In this document: positions 1 to 9,525 of the stretch, one piece after another | How positions within the stretch are numbered: the first letter of the stretch is position 1 | Layout: each line of letters opens with the position of its first letter | Assembly: GCA_021186555.1 (NCBI GenBank) | Contig: JAJKFL010000005.1 | Span: 44,635,635 to 44,699,634 of the forward strand | From: Reticulitermes speratus | Lineage: Eukaryota > Arthropoda > Insecta > Blattodea > Rhinotermitidae | DNA length: 64,000 bases | Reading direction: 5' to 3' | Position numbers and translations under genes: made by a program | The notes under the pieces: model-generated | Told to the model about the DNA's origin: nothing | The model's input: only the letters and a program-made list of their open reading frames with translations | Databases searched by the model: none

Positions 1-175
1 GTGTGGACATCGTCCAGAAACACAATACAGCAGCACGACGTCTGTTCATACGTGGTCACAATGGGAAGATCTATCCATACCTTGTGGTGAATGACTCAGG
101 ATTGGGGATGCTCGACGCGAGGAGCGTGTTCTGCAGCTGCTTCGTATGCTAAACCACTACTTGGGCAAACAGAAG
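1..175 (+). CDS. Nipped-A: Nipped-A exon, pseudokinase N-lobe (cut by window start)
   Basis: Frame opens at base 3 with VDIVQKHNTAARRLFIRGHN, the TRRAP kinase-like start. The frame breaks at the G run 104-107: before it the reading is ...VVNDSG, after it DARREERVLQLLRMLNHYLG continues one frame over. One additional G restores the family alignment at equal length. Donor GTAAGG at 176. Confidence 0.88.
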
Positions 176-3100
176 GTAAGGGAGAATATCAGATGTTTGG
201 ATATTGTGTTGTATACTACTGACTCTTTCTGATTATAAGACAACCACAGCACATTTTGTAGTAACAGGTACAGGTAAAGGTACACAGATCTTGGCCATCA
301 TCAACTGATAGGATTACTTTAAGGAAGTGTCACTTGTCGCAGGAAACATCACGCAGATTCCTGCACTTCACAGTTCCAAGGGTTGTGGCTGTGTCTCCAC
401 AGATGCGTCTTATTGAAGATAACCCTGCATCTATCTCACTGCTTGATATATACAAACAAGGCTGTGCTCGTGTCGGACTGGAACACGATTCTCCTGTGCT
501 CAGATACTATGAGCGCCTTGCTGCTGTTCAGGTACAGTTCGTGGGTATCTTAACATGTTTGAACACAGACAGTAAAATATTCAGGATATTTGAAACACAG
601 GAGCAGTTATATCACTCACAACACAGAGGATTGTGAAAAATGCTGTATGTATGTAACTGCAGAGGTATTAACCAAACATGTATTGTGAAATACTGCAAGC
701 TTTCAGAAGTGAACTGTAAATAAATAAATCCATTTAAATGTGGTTCCCTTGCTTCTGTTCATGTGAACGTAATCATTGTAGTATCTTTAATTATCAAACA
801 TAGTGAGAATTATTTAATTAGAACCTAACAAATAATAAAGCTCTGATTTGCACCAGTCAGCACGTGCTTTCATGTGTTTGTGTAATTTCCAGGCTCGGGG
901 CTCACAGGCTAGTCATCAGGTCCTAAGGACATCCTGAAAGAGGTTCAGTGCAATATGGTGCCTCGCTCAATGCTCAGAGACTGGGCAGTGAGGACCTTCC
1001 CTGCAGCTACAGATTATTGGATGTTCCGCAAAACGGTGAGCACATGGAAATATTGTGAAATCGATTATGATGTCTGGCCTGGACTGAATTATCTTTGAAC
1101 AAAGTTTTTATGAATCTGATCCTGTTTTGAGGTTTTTTTTTTTTCACCATGTGGCAGTGGTCTGTATTCTGGACATTCCAAAGGGACTTGCTGCCTCCAT
1201 CGTTAGGGTCGAAGCTTGAGTAGGAAGCAAAAGTGTTCAGGTTATGTGGCAAGTAGTCCCTTGGATCCATGAGAGGGGGAGAAGGTAATGTTCAATCCAG
1301 TCCAATAGGAGCAGTGAACAAAAATATAGCAAAGAAAACGGATTTCAGGGCTCACAGTTAGTTTATGTGAAGTTATTACTTTTAAAGTGGTTCGTCCCTG
1401 TTGTGTTATTAATACAAATGAATTTCTTGCAGTTATTCAACACAACATTTATATTCAGAAACAATAAAATAGCTACATGTCTCGGCTAAACAAATTAGCC
1501 ATCATCAGGCCTAATTACAGGCATATAAAAATAAAATCCACGTCTGTATTTTAAGTATGAAGTCTCAACCTTCATGAGATAAAGATAATGTACAAGGTGT
1601 ACAGTGCCTTCACTTCAGGCTTTCTGCACTTTCTACATTATTTCTATCTTGTGAAGGTTCAGATCTCATACCTAAAATACAGGTGTAGATTTTATTTTGA
1701 TATGCCTGTAATAGGGCTGATGATGACTACATTGGTTAGCCAAAACATGTAGCCTTTTATTCTTTCGGAATATAAATGTGTTGACTGACTGCAAGAAATT
1801 AATTTGTAAAAAATGTTGGTGCCTTACAGTCACCTTTCGAAGTGCACATCACGTAGAACAATGCTGAACTTTTTGTACTGCTTGTTTAGTGGTAAGGTGT
1901 GTGGTGGCATAGGATATTTTTCTCAAGTTGTCATCCATCCAAGTGCTGACTGCTCACAGCTCTGCTTAACTTTCTCTTCTGCAGATCAAACAGTGAGAGA
2001 TACAGTTGTGACCTCCCTAAACAGTTGAGGAGTGGTGGTGAGATTGGGGAGTAGTAAAGGGCATAAAATCATATAGAGCTTTTGTGTTAGCAGTATGCTA
2101 ATTGCACTAATTTAAGTTACATGTTACGTGGTACTGGACCTGTGTCATTAGCCAAAAGGTGAAAGCTGTTGCCATGTCAGTGTGACCGCAACTTACAGCA
2201 TCACTATCTGTCTGATTTTGTGGTAGCAGAACCCAAGAATGCAACACTTCCAACATGAAAGTGTGCCATTGAACACAATTCCGAGCCAGATTAATCCCCC
2301 TTCCATCCTCATACCTGTTTCTGTAAGATCCTTCTGACTGATTAACTTCAGGTACTGGATTCTGAAGGTTCAAAGCTGCTAATACCAAAGCCCACCATTG
2401 CACATAATGCTGGGCCAATTGAATGTACCTCACGTTTTCGAAACCTGTTGTCCTAAGATTCCTCCAACTGTTTAACTATGTAACTTTCTGGTAGCAAAAC
2501 TTGAAGGTTCAACACTTCTGATACTCAAACCTAACCAATGGACATGATCCTGAGCCAGGTCCCTGCATATCCCATCCTCAACGTTTAACCTTTACAGCCA
2601 TCTTCCAGGCCTTTCTTGTCCTCAGCACATATCTAGATCATGACATATACCTTATATTCTCGAATCTAATCCGCACTTTTTTTTACAGTTTTAGAGGGCT
2701 AAAAAATCAGATGCGGATTAGATTCGCGTGCGGATTAGATTCGCGGTCTAGAGCTGGATTTTGGAAAAATGATTGAGCTGCTGTACAATATAACAATAAC
2801 GTAATTAACAAACAACGTAAGAACAATACAATACAATAATCTATTATTTTATTATTTATTATTATAATTTATTATTCATCAGACTCGCCGTCATCACTCA
2901 TAATTCGAGGAATGTTCAAAGATCTGGCCTTCTTTATCGCCTCCTCGCGAGTAGATCATAACTCACAAACAGTCCAGTTTTGCGTCTCTCTTGAAAAAAC
3001 GTGAAGACTGCATCATCAATTTCAGGAAATCGTCCTTTCTTGGGTCCAGTGAATTTCCTTCGTGACGCCTCACACCCGCTGATCGCTGCCTTGTGTTTCC

Positions 3101-6100
3101 GCCATAGTCGAACGTTGCTTTCATCAACTCCAAAAATTGCAGCGGCTTTGCGGTTTCCATTCTCCTCTGCGCACCGAATAACTTCACGTTTGAACTTTGC
3201 CGTATATGAGAGTCGTTTAGATTTCAGGTGTCCCTCTTCCATAACTACGGTACACGACAAATTGGAACAAGCACCTCCCACGTTTCAACAACTAAAGATC
3301 AGCTGGCTTCAGACGAGATTGCGCACGTCTGTTGAGAAAGGCCCCGCCTCTATCGGTATGACTCATCGGCCACAGGCGTAGCGTCGGATTTTAACGCATT
3401 GGTAACATCCAATATTATTCAATCAGTCGCCCCGTGGGCAAGGGTGGTTGAAGGAAAGGTGCGGATTAGAATCGCGAACTAACTTTTTTTCGTTTAAGAA
3501 GTCGCCAAAAACTGGGTGCGGATTAGATTCGGGTGCGGTTTAGATTCGAGAATATACGGTAGTTGACACATGTTTCCTGAACTCCTTACTCATGTCCTGC
3601 TGCTAAGTTATGAGCTGTGGTGTATCTACTTATGTTCGACAGTGTGTAGATGTTTGAACATAATAAGTTTCATGTCTCCTTTAAAGTCACACACTCGTAC
3701 GCACATATGGACAGCATATTGTATGCATTTAATATGATTCATGATTTCAGGCTTCAACTGTGGTGTAAATGAGAGCTTCACTCTCCTGGGATGTTATGCA
3801 GCATAAATTGGTATTTATTTGCCAACGTTTTGGGACAACCTGTCGGTCCCATCTTCAAGGGTCAAGCAGTCCAGGCAGATGGGACAATTAGGTTGTTCTG
3901 AAACATTGGTAAATAAATACCAATCTACGTTGCGTAACATCCCAGAAGAGTGAAGGTCTCTTGATGTGATTCTTTCATATAATACTTACACGTGAAAGAT
4001 GACTCATCTATTATGAAAATATATGCATCTAAATGACATTCAAATCCACCCTGGTTTATCAGTTCTGATATCATGCATTGTGATCCCAGTAGCATTTTCA
4101 CCTATTTTAGACATTTTAGATTACAGCCCTTTATTATGTATTACCTTGGTGTATATTTTATTTGTGCTTTTGTATACATTTAAACCTTTGGTGCCTCTGA
4201 CTAATGTCTAAGTTACCTCCTTGACGAGGCTGCATGGGCAAAACATGGTGGAGGATAATGAAGTATTGCTGTGACTTAAACTTCTGTGTACTTTGTTGTT
4301 TGTGTGTCACTTATTGTTGATCTGTACACCGTCAGTAATGCAACATTATAAGAACCCATTACTTGTTGCTTTAAGATCCATCCTACTAATTAATGAAGCT
4401 TGTGGTAACAGAACCCAAAGGTTCAACATTATTCATATGAAAATCCAGTGTCGGACACAATCTTGAGCTTGTCAGTCTTCCCCATTCAAGAGGTTTCACC
4501 ATCACAATTATTTTTTTGTTTTATGTATCTCCATACCTATCATTTCTTGTCTTGTTATTGCAGTTCACACTTCAGCTGTCATTGGCATGTTTTGCTGAGT
4601 ATGTCTTGCATCTTACACGGCTCAACCCAGACATGATGTACATTCACCAGGACTCTGGTCTAGTCAATGTGTCGTATTTCAAGTTTGATGTGGACGATAC
4701 CACAGGTGAGTGTTGTCCATCTTTTAGTCAGCTTACTGTACATTGGCGTAGTCATTGCTCTTAGCTTCATCTCTTATGTCACTGCACAATTGACTATCAG
4801 ATATCACAATTTTCTCTGTCCCTTATGGTGTTTAAGTCCATAAGCTGCCACAAGGGTAATGATGTACTGGTAAAGCTGGTGTGGATGACCATGCATGTAT
4901 TCAATTGTATATGATGCAGGTGATCTGGATGCAAACCGCCCTGTTCCGTTCAGACTGACACCTAACATACTGGAATACCTGAGTACTATTGGCATCAGTG
5001 GACCTCTGACTGCCAGTATGATTGCAGCAGCCCGCTGCTTGGTCCAGCCCAGCTTCAAGGTGCAGACCATCTTGCGGGCCATTCTGCGTGACGAAATGAT
5101 CGCAGGACACAGAAAGGTGAGGACAGAATGTATGTGTGCTCTCTACCAGGAAACATTGAAACGCACTGTAGCATTTGATACATATTCAGCTCAGTGTGAA
5201 AGCTGTTCTTTAAAGGATTAACTGCTAATACGTGCTAACGTACACTGTGTCATAAAACTATGTGTATTGTGCTGCAGAAACAAGATGATTGCCAACATGA
5301 AACACTGAACTCTGCACCTGCTGACATGGAGGGAGAGCTACTCATCAACATGGTGACCCGTGCCGTTACAGCCATCATGTCACGACTTAACACCCTCTCC
5401 AACTCTGACGTACCTGAGAGCAAGGTATGTTCAGACCACCAGTTGAAGAAAATATTTTCTGATGTTAGGGTACTGAATATTAATGTCTTCTGGGATGTAA
5501 CATTTAGTTTTGTAGACAGGTACTGCAATTTTATAGGAACCTTCTGCCTTCATCTTCAGGGTAGAAGAGTGGGGCAGTGGGTTCCCCTAATATGTTGGTA
5601 CATATCTACAAAATGCATGGTATCACATCACAGAACACCATAATCTTAAAATATTATTTTATGTCAATTCACTATTTATGTGAACTCATAAAATGGGGGC
5701 ATGATCCTGCCATTTTTCACTTATCCTGATTGTATGTCACTGTCTTCTAACACATCAGTTAGTAATAGAAGCAGCTTTCACTTTCAGGCATCAGTACTCC
5801 ATTCTAATATGGTTTAACATGTCTTTGACAGAGGTCTTGGATTGTCATAGCATAATGTTCATTGTCTGGATATAACATTTTGAGGCATCCTGTGTCTGTG
5901 TCTGCCTATTTAGACCTAATGGTAAGGATTAACTTTATTTAGGTCCCTCACAGAGTAGATACTCTTGATCTTATCCTGAAGAGAGAGACATAATCATGCT
6001 TCAAAACACATACATACTCTTCTACAGATGATGCACAACACCCAGAGAAAATTCTCCCATTCTGTGCTGCTCTGCGTAGCTCAGAATTGTTGTACATATT

Positions 6101-6909
6101 ATATATACGCATCACAAATTATCATATTTTCCGGACGGAAGACACACCCAGATTTTAGACGGTACCTGAACGTTGTTGTCAAGTGGTTAACACACATTTT
6201 ATATCCAGAAGATTTCAGATTCATGTTTACCCTGGAGACCAGATAGCCTGTCTGAAGGTTTATGTGGTTTGCCACAGTCCCTTATTTAGTACCCCAAATT
6301 GCTATGACTGCATCCTTCCACATCCTTTCCAGTTCATTATTCATTGGTCATCCTGCCATTTCACATATAGTTTGAGCTACTGATAGCATTATTAAACAAG
6401 CCATAGGTATTTAAGCAGAGGGAACATTCTAGGAAAGAACCTTGATGCAGTAAGATCCATGTGAATTTTAGGCAGCATTTTCCATGAAACAGAATGTTTC
6501 TTATACTCTGCAAAATACAGTAGCTCTTTTGCCCTCTTCTGGACCCAAAATGCACAGAAAAATCCATCCTTCTCATCCATTTCATATCTTGTAGTATCAT
6601 ATTCATTTCTCAGATGTTTTAGTCTCTGTTTGGTATCTTCATTTTGTTGCCTATCCACTGACCTGAATACAACATGTCTCTGAACCCTGAATTCTCTCTA
6701 TATCACTTTTATTATCCACATTCTTGTCTAGATAGAATTCTATTCCCTATATTTATATGAGGTTCTTTTTGTTAAAAATCTTTCTTATGATACCACACAT
6801 TATTAAATATTTATATATATTATTTTGACAGGTAAGCACATTGGTGACAGCAGCAAACAGTCATGACAACCTGTGCCGCATGGATCCAGCATGGCATCCA
6901 TGGCTGTAA
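1..6909 (+). CDS. Nipped-A: Nipped-A / TRRAP orthologue, 3' part (seven exons)
   Basis: C-terminal part of the giant PIKK-family pseudokinase TRRAP, scaffold subunit of the SAGA and Tip60/NuA4 histone acetyltransferase complexes, which contacts transcription activators in the nucleus. Seven exons join in frame (1-175, 343-531, 893-1035, 4564-4705, 4920-5116, 5278-5424, 6832-6909), about 357 residues. Near-identity to TRRAP is visible in stretches such as FTVPRVVAVSPQMRL, GDLDANRPVPFRLTPN, ISGPLTASMIA and the final MDPAWHPWL before the stop. As is known for TRRAP, I do not see the kinase catalytic HRD/DFG motifs. The gene begins before the window. Two exons (1 and 3) each need one extra base to keep the family frame. 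Gug follows on the same strand about 11 kb downstream. Confidence 0.93.
343..531 (+). CDS. Nipped-A: Nipped-A exon, kinase-like core
   Basis: Acceptor CGCAG before 343 and donor GTACAG at 532; 189 bases, phase 0 on both sides. Encodes ETSRRFLHFTVPRVVAVSPQ and then MRLIEDNPASISLLDIYKQ, ending in ERLAAVQ, matching TRRAP nearly residue by residue. Confidence 0.92.
532..892 (+). other. Nipped-A intron, no element recognised
   Basis: AT-rich 361-base intron between two matched exons. I see no repeat or RNA motif in it. Confidence 0.7.
893..1035 (+). CDS. Nipped-A: Nipped-A exon with apparent 1-base deletion
   Basis: Acceptor TTTCCAG, donor GTGAGC. It starts ARGSQASHQVLR, which matches TRRAP, then the frame shifts at the GG at 927-928 and continues one frame over as DILKEVQCNMVPRSMLRDW and then TFPAATDYWMFRKT. 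Length is 143; with one more base it would be 144, exactly phase 0 to phase 0 as the neighbouring exons require. Confidence 0.88.
1465..1515 (-). ncRNA. Hammerhead-ribozyme-like motif, element A left arm
   Basis: Read on the minus strand: GGC, then CTGATGA, T, GGCTAA...TTAGCC (stem II, 6 bp), GAGA (GAAA expected), CATGT closing ACATGT, A as the cleavage base, then GCT pairing with GGC as stem I. The GAAA change is expected to weaken or abolish cleavage. Confidence 0.5.
1712..1755 (+). ncRNA. Hammerhead-ribozyme-like motif, element A right arm
   Basis: Plus strand: CTGATGA at 1717-1723, extra T, weakened stem II GACTA...TTAGCC, AAAA instead of GAAA, ACATGT 1745-1750, A 1751, then GCC. Consensus with the left arm recovers a proper stem I (GGC/GCC) and GAAA. 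Confidence 0.45.
2221..2583. repeat. Degenerate ~130-bp tandem repeat, three units
   Basis: Three diverged units start near 2221, 2349 and 2489. Shared blocks are a start like GGTAGCAGAACC, a middle like AAGGTTCAACACTTCTGATAC, a later GAGCCAG, and a block like CTGTTTCTGTAAGATCCTTC. A fourth unit-like stretch lies at 4366-4500 in the same intron, beyond the pogo-like insertion. Confidence 0.6.
2648..3561 (-). mobile_element. pogo/Tigger-like DNA transposon, internally deleted (copy 1)
   Basis: Bounded by inverted repeats of about 28 bases that begin TACCTTATATTCTCGAATC and end GATTCGAGAATATACGGTA; the termini are TA, as expected for this superfamily. On the minus strand an ORF (start about 3242) encodes the N-terminal helix-turn-helix part of a CENP-B/pogo-type transposase: [20 protein letters not shown], then [19 protein letters not shown]. 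The DDE catalytic part is missing, and a short C-terminal end, MSDDGESDE-stop near 2877, follows the deletion. Sits in a Nipped-A intron; a shorter copy lies at 39077-39791. Confidence 0.85.
2934..3242 (-). pseudogene. pogo-like transposase N-terminal fragment
   Basis: About 100 residues starting [20 protein letters not shown]. The DNA-binding helix-turn-helix is recognisable (AAAIFGVDESNVRLW), followed by KGRFPEIDDAVFTFFQERRK, the start of the second DNA-binding (CENP-B type) domain. It stops at LLARRR where the internal deletion begins, so no catalytic triad is present. It would at most make a DNA-binding peptide. Confidence 0.75.
3770..3962. repeat. Fold-back element with hammerhead-like core (element B)
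   Basis: Inverted repeat with arms of about 85 bases: AGCTTCACTCTCCTGGGATG at the left matches the reverse complement of the right end near 3940-3960, and GGTATTTATTTGCCAACG matches the right arm near 3910. The minus strand of the left arm (3819-3868) reads CCC, TTGAAGA, T, GGGAC...GTCCC (perfect stem II), AAAAC, GTT, GG: a decayed hammerhead layout. Confidence 0.65.
3819..3868 (-). ncRNA. Degenerate hammerhead-like motif, element B
   Basis: Five-base-pair stem II (GGGAC/GTCCC), self-complementary ACGT in the stem III position and CC/GG stem I. C3 reads T and G12 reads A, so activity is unlikely. Confidence 0.35.
4366..4500. repeat. Detached unit of the 130-bp tandem repeat
   Basis: TTAAGATCCATCCTACTAAT followed by TGGTAACAGAACCCAAAGG and a GGTTCAACATT block matches the junction between units of the 2221-2583 array. 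The array therefore extended to here before the pogo-like element and element B entered. Confidence 0.45.
4564..4705 (+). CDS. Nipped-A: Nipped-A exon, pseudokinase C-lobe
   Basis: Acceptor TTATTGCAG, donor GTGAGT; 142 bases, ends with one base of a split Gly codon. Encodes FTLQLSLACFAEYVLHLTRL and NPDMMYIHQDSGLVNVSYFK, where active PIKKs would carry their catalytic loop. Confidence 0.93.
4920..5116 (+). CDS. Nipped-A: Nipped-A exon, GDLDANRPVPFRLTPN segment
   Basis: Acceptor GATGCAG, donor GTGAGG; 197 bases completing the split Gly. Contains GDLDANRPVPFRLTPN, TIGISGPLTASMIAAARCL and the end AILRDEMIAGHRK, all TRRAP hallmarks. Confidence 0.94.
5278..5424 (+). CDS. Nipped-A: Nipped-A exon before FATC
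   Basis: Acceptor TGCTGCAG, donor GTATGT; 147 bases, phase 0. Encodes a variable linker (KQDDCQHETLNS) and the conserved helix LINMVTRAVTAIMSRL of the region leading to FATC. Confidence 0.92.
5486..5642. repeat. Short palindromic repeat (TCTGGGATGT family), complete copy
   Basis: Starts TTCTGGGATGTAACATTTAG and ends with the reverse-complement-like CATGGTATCACATCACAGAA. The internal sequence is also palindromic (TTCATCTTCAGGGTAGAAG in the middle). This family recurs at 17487-17577, 22700-22778, 26778-26912, 27783-27875, 44809-44962 and 54460-54533. Its minus strand has CTGAAGA plus stem-I-like CTACC/GGTAC flanks. Confidence 0.65.
6245..6388 (+). repeat. SINE-like fragment (family 1), 3' part
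   Basis: Contains CCTTCCACATCCTTTCCAGTT and a following CCTGCCATTTCACATAT block, shared with the minus-strand copy at 21938-22165 and, in part, with 13985-14215. No promoter boxes remain in this fragment. Confidence 0.5.
6832..6909 (+). CDS. Nipped-A: Nipped-A last coding exon, FATC tail
   Basis: Acceptor TTTGACAG; encodes VSTLVTAANSHDNLCRMDPA, then WHPWL and a TAA stop at 6907-6909. The aromatic-rich C-terminus is the end of the FATC domain shared by TRRAP/PIKK proteins. Confidence 0.94.
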   Translation, partial: VSTLVTAANSHDNLCRMDPAWHPWL

Positions 6910-8356
6910 TCAGGACATATCTGCACTGTCAAATGAGGAACTCATTACCTCTTTGTATGCAGTGTACACTGATACCCTCTTCAAGATGGACAGCCATGTG
7001 CTTTGTAGGTGTAACAGAAAAGCAGCTGAAATGGTGCATGATTTCTGTGTGTGAAGTATTACGGAACAAATAAGTTTAAGAAGAAAGAGTCAGAAATTGA
7101 CAAAAGAAGATGCAGTTCATGTATTTCTAAGTAACATCTGAACAGTATATGAATCTTAACCCTTGACTCATACAGTTTCCTCCATGCTGCTGACCCTTAA
7201 TCAGATGTAATCCACAAAACATAATTTAAACTGACGAAAATTGCTGTCCTCATTTTTTACAACACAGCGTGTTCCTCTCAAATTCATTATAAATTTTGCT
7301 GTTGAAAAGCAGGCTAATTTTTGCATAGATGAACTCTTGTAATTGGCAGTTATATTCCTGTTCATGGGTCAGAAAGCCGTACTTTCCCAAAAGATATAGA
7401 AATGTGACATATTTGATTTGCATTGTCTGCAGATTTTATTTTATTTTATTTTATTTTACACTCACTGACTTTCTACAATGTTTCACAGTACAAAAATCAA
7501 TTTCTGATGTGCTTTTCCTTTTATGAGAATTACAGATAAAAATCCACAAAGTCACTTGACAGTAACAATTACCTGCTAGGTAACATCAGGAATTAGAGTG
7601 GCTTGCTAATGCTGTGGAGTTATTAGAACAGTCTAATTTCTTTTGTGGATTGTGCATGGAGGAGAGATGAATTTGTTATGGGTAGGACAAGGTTGTACAC
7701 TGTACACTACATCATGCTAAATGGGAGTTCAATTGCAGTAGTTGTCTTGTGTTATGAAGGCCAGTGCTCTAGGGGTGTTACCAACTGTATACACAAACCA
7801 GTGTGTCTGTCATGATGTTAAATCCAAAGCCTCACTACCCAAACTATGTTGCTGCACGTGAGGCAATTCTGTAGGCAGTTTTGAAGACTGTGTATCAGAG
7901 TTTGGACCAAGTAGGACACTTCTTTAAATGAGACTATATTTATAAGCCAATGTGAATATGTATGGAAAAAGAATGCGTTTTGTGTCATAGAAGGTACCGT
8001 TTTGTATAAAACTGATTTGTAATTAAAGTACCCCACATTCCCTCATTCTCTGCCTCAAAAGCCAAAACAGTTCCTTCTTGATTTGACACCTGGAGAAATG
8101 CACTACAGCCCTCTATGTCTGTGGAATTCTTGTGGAGGTATAGATCCAGTTTCTTAACTTAGACAGTAGATGGAGGTGAGTGGTCAGCTTTAAGCCCTGG
8201 CTGCTCTATGTCTAGGGAAGGAGCAGCCAGTACACATTGGAAAGAATGCTGCCTGGGTCCCAGAGTCAGTCTGGATGTTATTGGGAAGATAAAAGTATTT
8301 ACCTCCACAAGTAATAAACCCCTGATTTTCACCCATCTTCAGGGTGAAAATTGAGG
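6910..8356. other. Nipped-A 3' UTR and intergenic DNA
   Basis: Follows the Nipped-A stop. A run of four to five TTTTA units lies at 7437-7457. No AATAAA is seen in the first kilobase; one occurs at 8313-8318, too far to assign. I see no gene here. Confidence 0.5.
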
Positions 8357-9020
8357 TACTGTAGAATTCGTTTAATGCAGCACCTGATAATCCAGCACTT
8401 CTGATAGTTTGGCACTTGAGGAAAGTACACTAAGACTGGAAGTTCTGCCATCCATAACTTCTGGTGCACATGCTAATTCCTTGACTTTATCTTGGGTTTT
8501 CTAAACCAATGAGCCCATTGAGCTATTATAATGGCTTTAAAAGATCCAAAGGTGAGTAAACAAGGTACTGCTGGCAAGAGGCAACACGTAACTTTGATTC
8601 CTCAGAAACTTGAAATAATTAGGAGGCTTGAAAATGGTGAAAACCAAGGAGAGGGTATGGCTTCATACAACGCTGAATCATCAGCTATGAAGTAAAGAAA
8701 TGGAAGAACCAATCACAATGGTGTATGGCATCAAGTGAAAGTGTGAAGGACTTTTTCAAGTCATTGAAAGAGCCTAAATTGGAGCAATTGGACAGGTTGT
8801 TGTATGAGTGGTTTACAGCAATGTGTTCCAAAAGAAACCCCCTTGGCTGGTCCTATGATAATCAGAAAAGCTAAGCTTTTTATTATAAAATGAGAATAGC
8901 AAGTGCACAGTCTGTAAGGGCGCTAACAAAAAATTACGCTTAAGAAGTTAGGTCAATATTGGTACTGTCTGATGATCGAGCACCTGCCCGGTGCCATGAT
9001 GCCACATTAAAGGAAGTCTA
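8357..9020 (+). mobile_element. Tigger-like transposon remnant (copy 1)
   Basis: Starts TACTGTAGAATTCGTTTAAT and continues with TAATCCAGCACTTCTGATAG; ends with a degenerate inverted form (CGGTGCC...TTAAAGGAAGTCTA). Inside, the plus strand reads MALKDPKVSKQGTAGKRQHV followed by PQKLEIIRRLENGE, the N-terminal helix-turn-helix of a Tigger/pogo transposase, then frameshifts and stops. Two more copies: 16095-16827 (minus) and 49588-50220 (plus). Confidence 0.8.
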
Positions 9021-9112
9021 GCATAGAATAGTGCATATTGTACATTTTCCATGAAATAAACATATACAGGTGAATTTATTTCCCAACTTGTTGCACTAGT
9101 TTATACATAAAG

Positions 9113-9161
9113 GTAACTCCTACATGTTTCACCCATTACATATGTCATCTTCAGGAAGTAC
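9113..9161 (-). ncRNA. Hammerhead-ribozyme-like motif, element C left arm
   Basis: Minus strand: ACTTC, CTGAAGA, T, a long stem-II region starting GACATATG and ending TGGGT, GAAA, CATGT, A, GGAGT. Stem I pairs ACTTC with GGAGT over five positions (one G-U). All core positions C3-A9 and G12-A15 agree with the hammerhead consensus except the extra U after A9. Confidence 0.6.
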
Positions 9162-9420
9162 ATGACACACAAAAGATATATATAGGTAAAATATAACATC
9201 ACAATTGGTAAATGGTAAAATATATACAGGACTCGATTAGTAACATTTGCATACAAACATCTGTTCCAGTGAGATTTATTATTTTAACTTCATAGTTTCA
9301 GACTTACAACAATAATCTAACAGGAAGAGAAGATGTTTGGATGCAAACATTATTAATTGAGTCCTGTATATATTTTACCACTTGCCAATGATGATGTTTT
9401 ATAACCTGTGTGTAACACGT

Positions 9421-9465
9421 ACTCCCTGCAGATAGCCATATGTAATGGCTGAAACATGTCAGAGT
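9421..9465 (+). ncRNA. Hammerhead-ribozyme-like motif, element C right arm
   Basis: Plus strand: ACTCC (9421-9425), CTGCAGA, T, AGCCA...TGGCT (perfect 5-bp stem II), GAAAC, ATGT, C, then AGAGT. Stem I matches at four of five positions. A6 is replaced by C, likely inactivating. Confidence 0.55.
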
Positions 9466-9525
9466 AACCTTTATATATAGGAACTAGTGCAATAAGTTGT
9501 AAATAAATTCACGTGACTATTGTAG

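Larger units (their letters stand above)
1407..1810. repeat. Fold-back element with hammerhead-like cores (element A)
   Basis: Imperfect inverted repeat of about 200 bases per arm centred near 1607, inside a Nipped-A intron. The left arm (ATTTCTTGCAGT..., 1412 onward) matches the reverse complement of 1610-1808 with scattered mismatches. Each arm holds a hammerhead-like core: minus strand 1465-1515 and plus strand 1712-1755, with CTGATGA, an extra T, stem II (GGCTAA/TTAGCC on the minus copy), GAGA or AAAA in place of GAAA, ACATGT and H17 = A. Both copies carry substitutions in the core, so they are probably inactive. Confidence 0.75.
9057..9525. repeat. Fold-back element with hammerhead-like cores (element C)
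   Basis: Arms of about 200 bases: left end GTGAATTTATTTCCCAACTT pairs with the right end AAGTTGTAAATAAATTCACG. Inner arm parts (ACAGGACTCGATTAGTAAC, ATGCAAACAT) are also matched. Each arm carries a hammerhead-like core, on the minus strand at 9113-9161 and the plus strand at 9421-9465, with stem pairings kept between diverged arms. Confidence 0.8.

Noticed and set aside
3001..3381. 126-codon plus-strand ORF
   Set aside because: It is the complement of the pogo-like transposase fragment; the recognisable protein is on the minus strand.
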